This document shows, in pieces, positions 19,683 through 27,407 of a stretch of DNA of 64,000 nt. The stretch's first letter is position 1, and the number at the start of each line of letters is the position of its first letter. Below the pieces are notes generated by a model, which searched no databases, was not told the origin of the DNA, and saw only the letters and a program-made list of their open reading frames with translations. The stretch is from positions 1,550,001 to 1,614,000 of the forward strand of contig NZ_CP048407.1 in the NCBI RefSeq assembly GCF_003403315.2, written 5' to 3'. The DNA comes from Thermaerobacter sp. PB12/4term (GTDB taxonomy: Bacteria > Bacillota > Sulfobacillia > Thermaerobacterales > Thermaerobacteraceae). Made by a program: the position numbers and the translations under genes.

Positions 19683-20894
19683 CTAGCGGTCCACTTCGCA
19701 CAGGACGATGTCGATGCTGCCGATGATGGCCGTCATGTCGGCCACCAGATGGCCGCGGGCCATGAGGGGGAGCAGCTGCAGGTGCACGAAGCAGGGTGAG
19801 CGCCAGTGGGCGCGATACGGCATGACGTCGCCCCCCGCCACCAGGTAGAGACCGATGACGCCCCGGGGCGATTCGATCTCGTGGTAGATCTCCCCCGTGG
19901 GGCGGAGAGCCCGGGGCAGCTTGGCCATCACCGGCCCCCCGGGCAGCCGGCGCAGGGCTTCCCGGGCCAGGCGCACGCTCTCCAGGATCTCCTGGATCCG
20001 GACCTGGTTGCGCGCCCACACGTCACCGCCTTCGGCCACCACGGGGCGAAAGCCCAGCTCCCGGTAGGGTACGCCCTGGTCCGAGGCCCGCAGGTCCCGC
20101 GGCACGCCGCAGCCCCGCAGCACAGGACCGCTGGCCTGCCAGGACACCGCCTGCCGGGGCGCCAGGACGCCGATGCCGCGGGTGCGGCGGACGTACATCT
20201 CGTTGTCGAACAGGAGCTTGACGTACTCCGGCCAGGCCTCCCTCTCCATGTGGTCGAGCCAGGCCAGGGCCCGCTCGACCCAACCGTCGGCGGTATCGTT
20301 GCGGAGCCCGCCGATGCGCATGAACTGGGGGAAGAGCCGGCCGCCCGAAAGTTCCTGGACGAGCATGTAGTACATCTCCCGGTCCCGCCAGGCGAACAGG
20401 AAGGGCGTCACCGCTCCCAGGTCCAGGCCCATGGTGCCCGCCCAGAGCACGTGGCTGGCGATCCGCTCCATCTCGCACAGGGCCAGCCGCAGCCACCGGG
20501 CCCGCTCGGGCACCTCCACGCCCAGCAGCCGCTCGATGGCCTCGCAAATCAGCCGCTCGTTATGGAAGGGTGCGATGTAGTCGTTGCGGTCCGCAAAGGG
20601 GACGTTCATAGCGTAGGTGCGGTACTCGGCCTGCTTCTCCCAGTTGCGGTGCATGAAGCCGATGTCCGGTTCGGCATGGACGATGGTCTCGCCCTCCAGG
20701 GTCAGCACCACCCGCAGCACGCCGTGGGTGCTGGGGTGCTGGGGCCCCATGCTGAGGACCATGTGCTGGCCCTCGTCGTCCAGGTAGCGCAGCTCCACGC
20801 GGGCGTCGCCGCGCGGATCGGGCAGCGACGCCGTGTAGGCCGGATCTCGCTCCAGCAGCGGGCTGCCCGCCCGGCCCGGCACCTTGTCCGCCAT
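19683..20894 (-). CDS. nuoD: NADH-quinone oxidoreductase subunit D
   Basis: 403 residues, full length for the 49-kDa subunit of complex I. Typical segments are present: MGPQHPSTHGVLR near the start, ADIGFMHR-like EPDIGFMHR, FHNERLICEA and the C-terminal GSIDIVLCEVDR. This subunit sits in the peripheral arm next to the quinone pocket and is derived from the NiFe-hydrogenase large subunit. ATG 20894 follows GGGAGGCGG. It is striking that no other nuo gene is beside it: neighbours are the efflux operon and a DNA glycosylase. Either the complex I genes are scattered or this is an extra copy. Confidence 0.92.
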   Translation of the reverse strand: MADKVPGRAGSPLLERDPAYTASLPDPRGDARVELRYLDDEGQHMVLSMGPQHPSTHGVLRVVLTLEGETIVHAEPDIGFMHRNWEKQAEYRTYAMNVPFADRNDYIAPFHNERLICEAIERLLGVEVPERARWLRLALCEMERIASHVLWAGTMGLDLGAVTPFLFAWRDREMYYMLVQELSGGRLFPQFMRIGGLRNDTADGWVERALAWLDHMEREAWPEYVKLLFDNEMYVRRTRGIGVLAPRQAVSWQASGPVLRGCGVPRDLRASDQGVPYRELGFRPVVAEGGDVWARNQVRIQEILESVRLAREALRRLPGGPVMAKLPRALRPTGEIYHEIESPRGVIGLYLVAGGDVMPYRAHWRSPCFVHLQLLPLMARGHLVADMTAIIGSIDIVLCEVDR

Positions 20895-21198
20895 GGCGCC
20901 CCCGCCTCCCTTCCCGGGCTCCGGCCCACCGCCCGCCTTGCGGCGGGGCGGGCCGGCTGGTTCCACCCCCCTAACCTGTCCTGACCTGCCACCCCTTATC
21001 CGCACCCCGACCCGCCCGGGCGGGTCCCGGCTCGCCTCCGGCCGCGCCGGCCGCCGCGCGGCCGCCGGGTGCGCTACACTGTTGTCCATGGACGAGCGGC
21101 ACGGCGTGCCTTCCAGCCAGCGTTCAGCGCGAGGTTCACTCCAGGGCCTCCAGGGCGCCGGGAACGTCCTGGCCGGGGGATCCCGGGAGGCGGGCGGC
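20895..21198. other. Divergent intergenic region nuoD / DNA glycosylase
   Basis: A possible -10 element TACACT at 21075-21080 lies 7 bp before ATG 21088, which is in frame with the glycosylase and would then be a leaderless start. No matching -35 or nuoD promoter could be assigned. Confidence 0.3.
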
Positions 21199-21831
21199 GT
21201 GGACGCGATCCCCCTGGGTCCCGTGGTGGAGGCCTCCTTCTACCGCCGGCCTGCGGCCGAGCTGGCACCGGCCCTTCTCGGCCTCGAGCTGGTGCACGAA
21301 ACGCCGGAAGGCCTGGCCAGCGGCATCATCGTGGAGACCGAGGCCTACCAGGGACCGGAAGACCGGGGCGCCCACTCCTTCGGCGGCCGCCGCACGGCCC
21401 GCACGGAGGTGATGTTCGGCCCTGCCGGCCACGCCTACGTGTTTTCCATTTACGGCATGCACCACTGCTTCAACGTGGTGGCCGCCGAGCCCGGCGAGCC
21501 GCAGGCCGTCCTGGTGCGCGCCCTGGAGCCCCGGCGCGGCCTGGCTCTCATGGCCCGCCGCCGCGGCGCCGGCGGGCACCGGCCCGGGCGGCCCGGCGTC
21601 CTCACGGGCGGGCCCGGCCGGCTCTGCCAGGCGCTGGGCATCACCCGCGGGCAATACGGCCTGCCCCTCTTCGATCCGGCCTCCCCCCTGCGGATACACT
21701 ACCCTCGCCCGCCCTTCATGGTGGCGGCCGTCGCGTGCGGGCCAAGGATCAACATCGACTACGCGGGCGAGTGGAAGGACGTGCCCTGGCGGTTCTGGGT
21801 GGCCGGCAACCCCCACGTGTCCCGCCCGTAG
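21199..21831 (+). CDS. mpg: 3-methyladenine DNA glycosylase (AAG/MPG family)
   Basis: 210 residues from GTG 21199, which follows GGGAGG at 8 bp and gives the usual family length; ATG 21088 in frame would add 37 low-complexity residues. The protein excises alkylated bases (3-methyladenine, hypoxanthine) in base excision repair. Recognisable motifs: FYRRPAAELAPALLG at the start, GIIVETEAYQGPEDRGAH with the catalytic Glu, YVFSIYGMHHCFNVV for base flipping, and LTGGPGRLCQALGI. Transcribed divergently from nuoD. Confidence 0.9.
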   Translation: MDAIPLGPVVEASFYRRPAAELAPALLGLELVHETPEGLASGIIVETEAYQGPEDRGAHSFGGRRTARTEVMFGPAGHAYVFSIYGMHHCFNVVAAEPGEPQAVLVRALEPRRGLALMARRRGAGGHRPGRPGVLTGGPGRLCQALGITRGQYGLPLFDPASPLRIHYPRPPFMVAAVACGPRINIDYAGEWKDVPWRFWVAGNPHVSRP

Positions 21832-22150
21832 CCGGGTTCAAGGGGTCGGGACCGGGGCCAGGGGCATGGGAGGCCACCCTTGCGCCCGCCCCCGGGCGGG
21901 GACGGGGCGCGCCGGGGACGGGGGCTGGCCTTTCCTTCCGCCCCCACTTCTGTGATGGATCACCGCTCGGGGCTGTCATGGGGCACCAGCCGTTGTATTC
22001 TCCGCCACCCGCCCCAGAATGTTCTGGCGTGCGCAAACGGCATGGTGGCAGGAGTTTGGTTCGGCGCGGGGAACACGTCCATGGTTTGCGGCTTCGACAT
22101 CCTTCGCGGAGCCGCTCGTCAGCATCAAAGCCTTCGACGGGGGGTTTTCT
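21832..22150. other. Intergenic region upstream of the nucleoside-transport operon
   Basis: Contains the candidate promoter at 21973-22001 and a leader of about 140 nt before the lipoprotein gene. A short GC palindrome near 21892-21900 may end the glycosylase transcript. No riboswitch motif was recognised. Confidence 0.3.
21973..22001 (+). promoter_or_regulatory. Candidate promoter of the nupNOPQ-type operon
   Basis: -35 CTGTCA (21973-21978), 17-bp spacer, -10 TATTCT (21996-22001). Each box matches four of six consensus bases, so this is only a candidate. Confidence 0.4.
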
Positions 22151-23227
22151 ATGCGCGGGCGAGCCAGAGGCCGGACGCTGGGCCTGGCCCTCATGGTGGC
22201 GGGATCCCTCATTCTCTCCGCGTGCGGCGGGGGTGGAGGCGGTTCCCAGGACCAGGGTGGCAACGGCGGCGGTGGCGGCCAGGAAGCCAAGGTGCGCGTC
22301 GGCCTGGTGTACGACGTCGGCGGCCGGGGCGACCAGTCGTTCAACGACATGGCCTACGCCGGCCTGGAAAAGGCGATCCAGGAGTTCGGCGACAAGGTCG
22401 AGGCCCAGGACGCCGAACCCGACGCCGGCGGCCAGAACCGGGAAGACCTGCTGCGGACCTTTGCCGACCAGGGCTATGACCTGGTGATTGGCGTCGGCTT
22501 CCTCTTCACCGATGCCATCACCGCCGTGGCGAAGGAATATCCGGAGGTCAAGTTCGCCATCGTCGACTCCTGCCCCGAGGAGCCCCTGGACAACGTGGCC
22601 TGCCTGACCTTCAAGGAACATGAAGGCTCCTTCCTGGTCGGCGCGGCCGCGGCCCTGAAGACCCAGACCGGCACCATCGGCTTCGTGGGCGGCATGAAGA
22701 CGCCTCTGATCGAGCGGTTCGAGGCCGGCTACCGGGCCGGTGCCAAGTACATCAACCCCGACATCAAGGTCCTGTCCGACTACGCCGGCACCACCGGCGA
22801 GGCGTTCAACAATCCCACCAAGGGCCGCGAGCTGGCCCTGGCCCAGATCCAGCAGGGCGCCGACGTGATCTACCACGCGGCCGGCGGCACCGGCAAGGGC
22901 GTCTTCGAGGCCGTCAAGCAGCAGGGCAAGCTAGCCATCGGCGTCGACGCCGACCAGTCGCTGACGGCGCCGGACTACGCCGATGTGATCTTGACCTCCA
23001 TGGTGAAGCGGGTCGACGTGGCCGTCTACGATGTCATCCGCTCCGTGGTGGAAGACAACTTCAAGGCCGGCCTCCACGCCTACGGCCTGAAGGAAGATGG
23101 CGTCGGCTACGCCGTCAACGACAAGAACCGCTCCCTGATCGAGGACATCACCGCCCAGCTAGACGAGCTCAAGGAGAAGATCATCAGCGGCGAGATTCAG
23201 GTGCCCGAAACGCCGGGCGACGTGTGA
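22151..23227 (+). CDS. nupN: BMP family nucleoside-binding lipoprotein
   Basis: 358 residues. Signal peptide with lipobox (LILSAC) and a Gly-rich linker, followed by a Bmp/PnrA-like binding domain with the typical start VGLVYDVGGRGDQSFNDMA and the motifs GFLFTDAI, IGFVGGM and YHAAGGTGKGVFEA. PnrA/BmpA proteins bind purine nucleosides outside the membrane. ATG 22151 has only a weak upstream site (GGGGGG). It heads an operon with ATPase and two permeases in the same order as B. subtilis nupNOPQ, whose substrate is guanosine; the substrate here is inferred by family. Confidence 0.9.
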   Translation: MRGRARGRTLGLALMVAGSLILSACGGGGGGSQDQGGNGGGGGQEAKVRVGLVYDVGGRGDQSFNDMAYAGLEKAIQEFGDKVEAQDAEPDAGGQNREDLLRTFADQGYDLVIGVGFLFTDAITAVAKEYPEVKFAIVDSCPEEPLDNVACLTFKEHEGSFLVGAAAALKTQTGTIGFVGGMKTPLIERFEAGYRAGAKYINPDIKVLSDYAGTTGEAFNNPTKGRELALAQIQQGADVIYHAAGGTGKGVFEAVKQQGKLAIGVDADQSLTAPDYADVILTSMVKRVDVAVYDVIRSVVEDNFKAGLHAYGLKEDGVGYAVNDKNRSLIEDITAQLDELKEKIISGEIQVPETPGDV

Positions 23228-23303
23228 GCGCAGCGGCCGCTACAGGCGTGCCGGGCACAGCGCGCTGCGGCCGGGGCAGGGAACCTCTGGCCGGATTCCA
23301 CCG

Positions 23304-23330
23304 CAGGGGACGGCACGGGGCCGTCCCCTG
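23304..23330 (+). promoter_or_regulatory. Intercistronic hairpin after the binding-protein gene
   Basis: Perfect 11-bp stem CAGGGGACGGC / GCCGTCCCCTG with a 5-nt loop, no T-tract, located between the lipoprotein and ATPase genes. Such hairpins often keep the binding-protein mRNA stable or partly attenuate downstream genes. Confidence 0.6.
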
Positions 23331-23368
23331 CCCGTGCCCGGCGGCAGCGGCGCAGGGAGGTGCCGGTC

Positions 23369-24898
23369 GTGCCGGACGCGGAGTGGATGCTGGAGGTCCG
23401 CCACATCACCAAACGCTTCCCGGGCCTGGTGGCCAACGACGACATCAGCTTTGCCGTCCGCCGCGGTGAGATCCACGCCATCGTAGGCGAAAACGGCGCC
23501 GGCAAGTCGACCCTGATGAAGATCCTGGCCGGCCTGTACGAGCCCGATGCCGGGGAGGTGCTCCTCGAGGGGCGGCCGGTACGCCTGCGCGGCCCGCGCC
23601 ATGCGGCCCAGCTGGGCATCGGCATGGTCCACCAGCACTTCATGCTGGTGCCGCGCTTCACCGTGACGGAGAACGTGGTGCTGGGCAGCGAGCCGGGATC
23701 CGCGGCCCGGCTGGACCTGGCGGCCGCCCGGGCCCGGGTGGCCGAGCTCGCCCGCCGCTACCATCTGGACGTGGACCCCGATGCCCGGGTAGCCGGGCTT
23801 TCCGTGGGCCAGCAGCAGCGGGTGGAGATCCTCAAGGTGCTCTACCGGGGCGCCCAGCTGCTCATCCTGGACGAGCCCACGGCGGTGCTGGTGCCCCAGG
23901 AGGTGGAGGAGCTCTTCCGCCACCTCAGGGAGCTGCGCCAGCAGGGGAAGACGGTGCTCTTCATCAGCCACAAGCTGGACGAGGTGCTGGCCATCGCCGA
24001 CCGCATCACGGTGCTGCGCCGCGGCCGGGTGATCGGCACGGTGGAGGCCCGGGAAGCCACCAAGCCCCAGCTGGCCGAGATGATGGTGGGGCGCCCGGTG
24101 CTCTTCCACCTGGACCGGCCCGCGCCGCCGCCGCAGGAAGAACCGGCACCCCTCCTCTCCCTGCAGGACGTGACCTGCGTCGAGGGGTCGCGCACCGTGC
24201 TCGAGGACATCCGCATCACGGTGTACCCCGGCGAGATCTACGCCATCGCCGGGGTGGAGGGCAACGGCCAGGCGGAGCTGGTCCAGGTGGTGACTGGACT
24301 GCGCCCGGTCACCCGCGGGCGGGTTGAGATCTTCGGCCATGACGCCTCGGGGTGGAGCGTGGCCCGGCGCCGGGCCGAGGGCGTGGCGGTGATTCCCGAA
24401 GACCGCCACCGCCAGGCGCTGGTCTTGCCCATGACCCTGTGGGAAAACGCCATGCTGGGCAGCCACCGCGACCGCACCTGGCGCCGCGGCTGGTTCTACC
24501 ACCCCGGCTCCATCCGGGAGCGGATCGCCCGGTACGTCGCCCGCTACGACGTGCGCACCCCTTCCCTCGACGTGCCCGCCGCCGCCCTCTCGGGGGGCAA
24601 CCAGCAGAAGCTGATCCTGGCCCGGGAGCTGGAACGGCAGCCCCGGCTGATCGTGGCGGCCCAGCCCACCCGCGGCCTGGACGTGGGCGCCATCGAGTTC
24701 GTCTGGGGGCAGTTGCTGGCCGCCCGGGCCCGCGGGCTGGGGATCCTCTTGATCTCGGCGGACCTGGAGGAGATCCTGGCCCTGGCCGATCGCGTGGGCG
24801 TGCTGGTGCGGGGCCGGCTGGCGGGCGAGCTCGCCCGGGAAGAGGCCACGGCCGAGCGGCTGGGCCGGCTGATGCTGGCGGGGGGTGAAACGGCATGA
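23369..24898 (+). CDS. nupO: Nucleoside ABC transporter ATPase (two nucleotide-binding domains)
   Basis: 509 residues holding two ABC domains, as in sugar/nucleoside importers of the RbsA/NupO class. Domain 1 has Walker A GENGAGKST and Walker B LLILDEPT; its signature reads LSVGQ. Domain 2 has a degenerate P-loop (GVEGNGQAE), signature LSGGNQQK and AAQPTRG in place of Walker B, as usual for the second domain in this class. GTG 23369 follows GGGAGG at 8 bp; GTG 23360 is also in frame. The stop overlaps the next start (ATGA). Confidence 0.92.
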   Translation: MPDAEWMLEVRHITKRFPGLVANDDISFAVRRGEIHAIVGENGAGKSTLMKILAGLYEPDAGEVLLEGRPVRLRGPRHAAQLGIGMVHQHFMLVPRFTVTENVVLGSEPGSAARLDLAAARARVAELARRYHLDVDPDARVAGLSVGQQQRVEILKVLYRGAQLLILDEPTAVLVPQEVEELFRHLRELRQQGKTVLFISHKLDEVLAIADRITVLRRGRVIGTVEAREATKPQLAEMMVGRPVLFHLDRPAPPPQEEPAPLLSLQDVTCVEGSRTVLEDIRITVYPGEIYAIAGVEGNGQAELVQVVTGLRPVTRGRVEIFGHDASGWSVARRRAEGVAVIPEDRHRQALVLPMTLWENAMLGSHRDRTWRRGWFYHPGSIRERIARYVARYDVRTPSLDVPAAALSGGNQQKLILARELERQPRLIVAAQPTRGLDVGAIEFVWGQLLAARARGLGILLISADLEEILALADRVGVLVRGRLAGELAREEATAERLGRLMLAGGETA

Positions 24899-26139
24899 AG
24901 GTAGCCCGCACGCTGCTCTACGCCGCAGTCCCCGTGGTGGCCCTGGTGCTGGCGGGGCTCATCGGGGCCGTGGTGGTGCTGCTGACGGGCGGCCATCCCC
25001 TGGAAGTCCTCCAGGTGATGCTGACCTACAACCTCTCCAGCGCCGACAGCATCGCCGGCGTCCTGTCGCGCATGACCCCCCTGATCCTGTCGGGCCTGGC
25101 CGTGGCCCTGAGCTTCCGCGCCGGCCTGTTCAACATCGGGGTGGAAGGCCAGTACCTCATCGCCGCCTTCACCGCCTCCCTGGCCGGCATCTACCTGGCA
25201 GGCCTGCCGGCGGTGCTGCACCTGCCCCTGACCGTTCTGGCGGGCGTGGCCGGCGGCGCCCTCTGGGCCTGGCTGCCTGCGGAGCTCAAGGTGCGGCGCG
25301 GGGTGCACGAGGTCATCAGCACCATCATGCTGAACTTCATCGCCACGTCGCTGCTGCTCTGGCTGATCGGGGACGTCTTCCGTGACCCCAGCCAGGCGGG
25401 CACCACGCGCGTCCGCATGCCCGAGATCGCCGCCACGGCCCGCATCCCGCGCATCCACGGGCTGGCCGAGGCGCTGGGCATCCACCTGCGCCCGTCGGTG
25501 GCTCTGGACTGGTTCTTCCCCGTGGCCCTGGCCATGGCCCTTGTGGTGTACTTGCTCCTCTGGCGGACCCCCCTGGGCTTCGAATTGCGGTCCGTGGGAC
25601 TCAACCCCGAGGCCGCCCGGGCGGCCGGGATCCCCGTGCCCGCCGTGCAGCGCCGGGCCCTCCTGCTCAGCGGCGCGCTGGCCGGCCTGGTCGGCATGTC
25701 GGACCTGCTGGGCTACTTCGGTTACCTGGACATCGACTTCCCGCGCGGTTACGGCTTCACGGGGATCGCCGTAGCCCTTTTGGGAGCGAACCACCCTGCG
25801 GGCATCGTGCTGGCGTCGTTTCTCTTTGCGTTCCTGCAGCGGGGAGGCCTGGGCGTGCAGGCCCTGGCCGACGTGCCGCGCGAGGTCATTACGGTGATGG
25901 AAGGCGTCATCATCCTGACCATGCTGATCACCTCGGCCGTGGCGGGCCGCTGGCTGCGCCGCTGGGAGCGGGCTCGCATCCTGGCCAGCCAGGAACGGGG
26001 CGCCACCGGCGCGGGAGGAACCGGCTCCCTGGCCGCCGGCCCGCAGGCGGGGAGGCCCGGCGAAGCCCGGCCGCGCTCCGGCGGGGAGGCCCAGGCGGCC
26101 GCCGCCACGGGAGAGGAGGGACACCATGCCGGCGCCTGA
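24895..26139 (+). CDS. nupP: Nucleoside ABC transporter permease 1
   Basis: 414 residues with about ten hydrophobic segments and the BPD_transp_2 family motif LFNIGVEGQYLIAAF. It forms half of the membrane channel with the next gene product. A Gly/Ala-rich hydrophilic tail of about 45 residues is at the C-terminus. Start ATG overlaps the ATPase stop by 4 bp, and the gene overlaps the second permease by 14 bp, so the three are tightly coupled. Confidence 0.9.
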   Translation: MKVARTLLYAAVPVVALVLAGLIGAVVVLLTGGHPLEVLQVMLTYNLSSADSIAGVLSRMTPLILSGLAVALSFRAGLFNIGVEGQYLIAAFTASLAGIYLAGLPAVLHLPLTVLAGVAGGALWAWLPAELKVRRGVHEVISTIMLNFIATSLLLWLIGDVFRDPSQAGTTRVRMPEIAATARIPRIHGLAEALGIHLRPSVALDWFFPVALAMALVVYLLLWRTPLGFELRSVGLNPEAARAAGIPVPAVQRRALLLSGALAGLVGMSDLLGYFGYLDIDFPRGYGFTGIAVALLGANHPAGIVLASFLFAFLQRGGLGVQALADVPREVITVMEGVIILTMLITSAVAGRWLRRWERARILASQERGATGAGGTGSLAAGPQAGRPGEARPRSGGEAQAAAATGEEGHHAGA

Positions 26140-27040
26140 CGCGTCGTCCCCGGCCCTGCTGGTGGCTCTGGTGGCCCTCATCGCCGCCACCCTGCGCCTG
26201 GCCCTGCCCGTGCTGATCACCAGCGTGGGCGCCACCTTCACCGAGCTGGGCGGCGTGGTGAACATCGGCCTCGAGGGCATGATGCTGTTCGGAGCCTTCT
26301 GCTCCGCCTGGGTGGGCATCACCGCCGGGCCGCTGGCCGGTATCGTGGCCGGCGCCCTGGCGGGCGCCGCCCTGGCCGTGGTGCACGCCGTGGCCGCCGT
26401 CCGCTTCCGCATCGACCACATCGTCAGCGGCGTGGCGATCAACCTGCTGGCCGCGGGCCTGGTGCGCATCGGCAGCTACCGGGCCTTCGGCACGGCCACC
26501 ACGTCCCCCCGGGTCGAAGGGCTGCCGGCGCTGCCCGTGCCCTACCTGGGGGACATCTCGCCGCTGGTCCCGGCGGGCCTGCTGTTGATCCTGCTGGTGT
26601 GGTACGTCCAGCAGCGGACCCCCTTCGGCCTGCGCCTGAGGGCGTGCGGCGAGAACCCCCTGGCGGCCGACACCCTGGGGGTCAACGTGGAGGCCATGCG
26701 CATCACCGGCGTGGTGCTGAGCGGCCTGTTCGCCGGGCTGGCCGGATCCTATCTGGTGGTCGAGCTCAACCACGTGTACGTGGAGGGGATGACCCAGGGC
26801 CGGGGTTTCGTCGCCCTGGCCGCCATGATCTTCGGCAACTGGTCCCCGGTGGGCGCCGCCCTGGCCTCCCTGCTGTTCGGCGCCGCCGAGGCGCTCTCTA
26901 TCCAGGCCAACGTGGCCATTCCCTACCAGTTCCTCGAGATGGTGCCCTACGTGGTGACCCTGCTGGTGCTGGCCGGGGTGATGCGGCGGTCGACCCCGCC
27001 GGCGGCGGTGGGAACCCACTACAGCCGTGGCGAGGAGTAG
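26126..27040 (+). CDS. nupQ: Nucleoside ABC transporter permease 2
   Basis: 304 residues with eight to ten hydrophobic segments and the conserved motif VVNIGLEGMMLFGAF, the signature of the second permease in NupPQ-type systems. Also carries FRIDHIVSGVAINLLAAG and GCGENPLAADTLG-like segments shared with these permeases. The start lies inside the end of the first permease gene (14 bp overlap), preceded by GAGAGGAGG. Last gene of the operon; a palindromic terminator begins 8 bp after its stop. Confidence 0.9.
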   Translation: MPAPDASSPALLVALVALIAATLRLALPVLITSVGATFTELGGVVNIGLEGMMLFGAFCSAWVGITAGPLAGIVAGALAGAALAVVHAVAAVRFRIDHIVSGVAINLLAAGLVRIGSYRAFGTATTSPRVEGLPALPVPYLGDISPLVPAGLLLILLVWYVQQRTPFGLRLRACGENPLAADTLGVNVEAMRITGVVLSGLFAGLAGSYLVVELNHVYVEGMTQGRGFVALAAMIFGNWSPVGAALASLLFGAAEALSIQANVAIPYQFLEMVPYVVTLLVLAGVMRRSTPPAAVGTHYSRGEE

Positions 27041-27047
27041 GCCGGCC

Positions 27048-27067
27048 GCCGGCCCGCGCGGGCCGGC
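27048..27067 (+). terminator. Palindromic terminator after the nucleoside importer operon
   Basis: Perfect 20-bp palindrome GCCGGCCCGCGCGGGCCGGC (8-bp stem, GCGC loop) starting 8 bp after the last stop codon. No T-tract follows. Confidence 0.55.
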
Positions 27068-27164
27068 TCCCGTGCGACCGCTGCGGGACCGCCGCTACGG
27101 CGGGGCCCGCGGACCGGCAGGATGCGCCACCGCCCTCGAAACCGGGGCACAACCGAGAACGATG

Positions 27165-27203
27165 CGCGCGAAGGGGACCGCCGCCGGCGGCCCCCTTCGC
27201 GCG
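27165..27203. terminator. Second long hairpin before the ABC exporter operon
   Basis: Arms CGCGCGAAGGGG and CCCCTTCGCGCG with an inner CCGCCGGCGG palindrome; about 18 paired bases with one A-C mismatch. It probably acts as an additional terminator or insulator between the two operons; no T-tract. Confidence 0.5.
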
Positions 27204-27344
27204 AGACAGGGGGAGTACCCTGGGGGGTGGACCATCGCAGCCGATGGGCCCGGCCGGGACGACCGGCCCCGGCCGCTTACCGATAACCTTCGCAGGACCG
27301 CCGGGCAATGAGGGGGTCGCCGCCCCGAAAGGGTCCGGTTCCTG

Positions 27345-27353
27345 TGCTATACT
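27345..27353 (+). promoter_or_regulatory. Extended -10 promoter of the yheIH-type operon
   Basis: TGCTATACT (TGn extension plus TATACT at 27348-27353) in an otherwise GC-rich leader, 55 bp before the TTG start. No clear -35, as expected for extended -10 promoters. Confidence 0.6.
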
Positions 27354-27407
27354 CATAGCTTGCCGGAATTTTCGGGAGCCGGGAGAACGGGAAAGGATGG
27401 AGCCCCC

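Larger units (their letters stand above)
27041..27407. other. Intergenic region between nucleoside importer and ABC exporter
   Basis: Holds two strong hairpins (27048-27067 and 27165-27203) and the promoter of the exporter genes near its right end. No gene could be supported. Confidence 0.5.
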
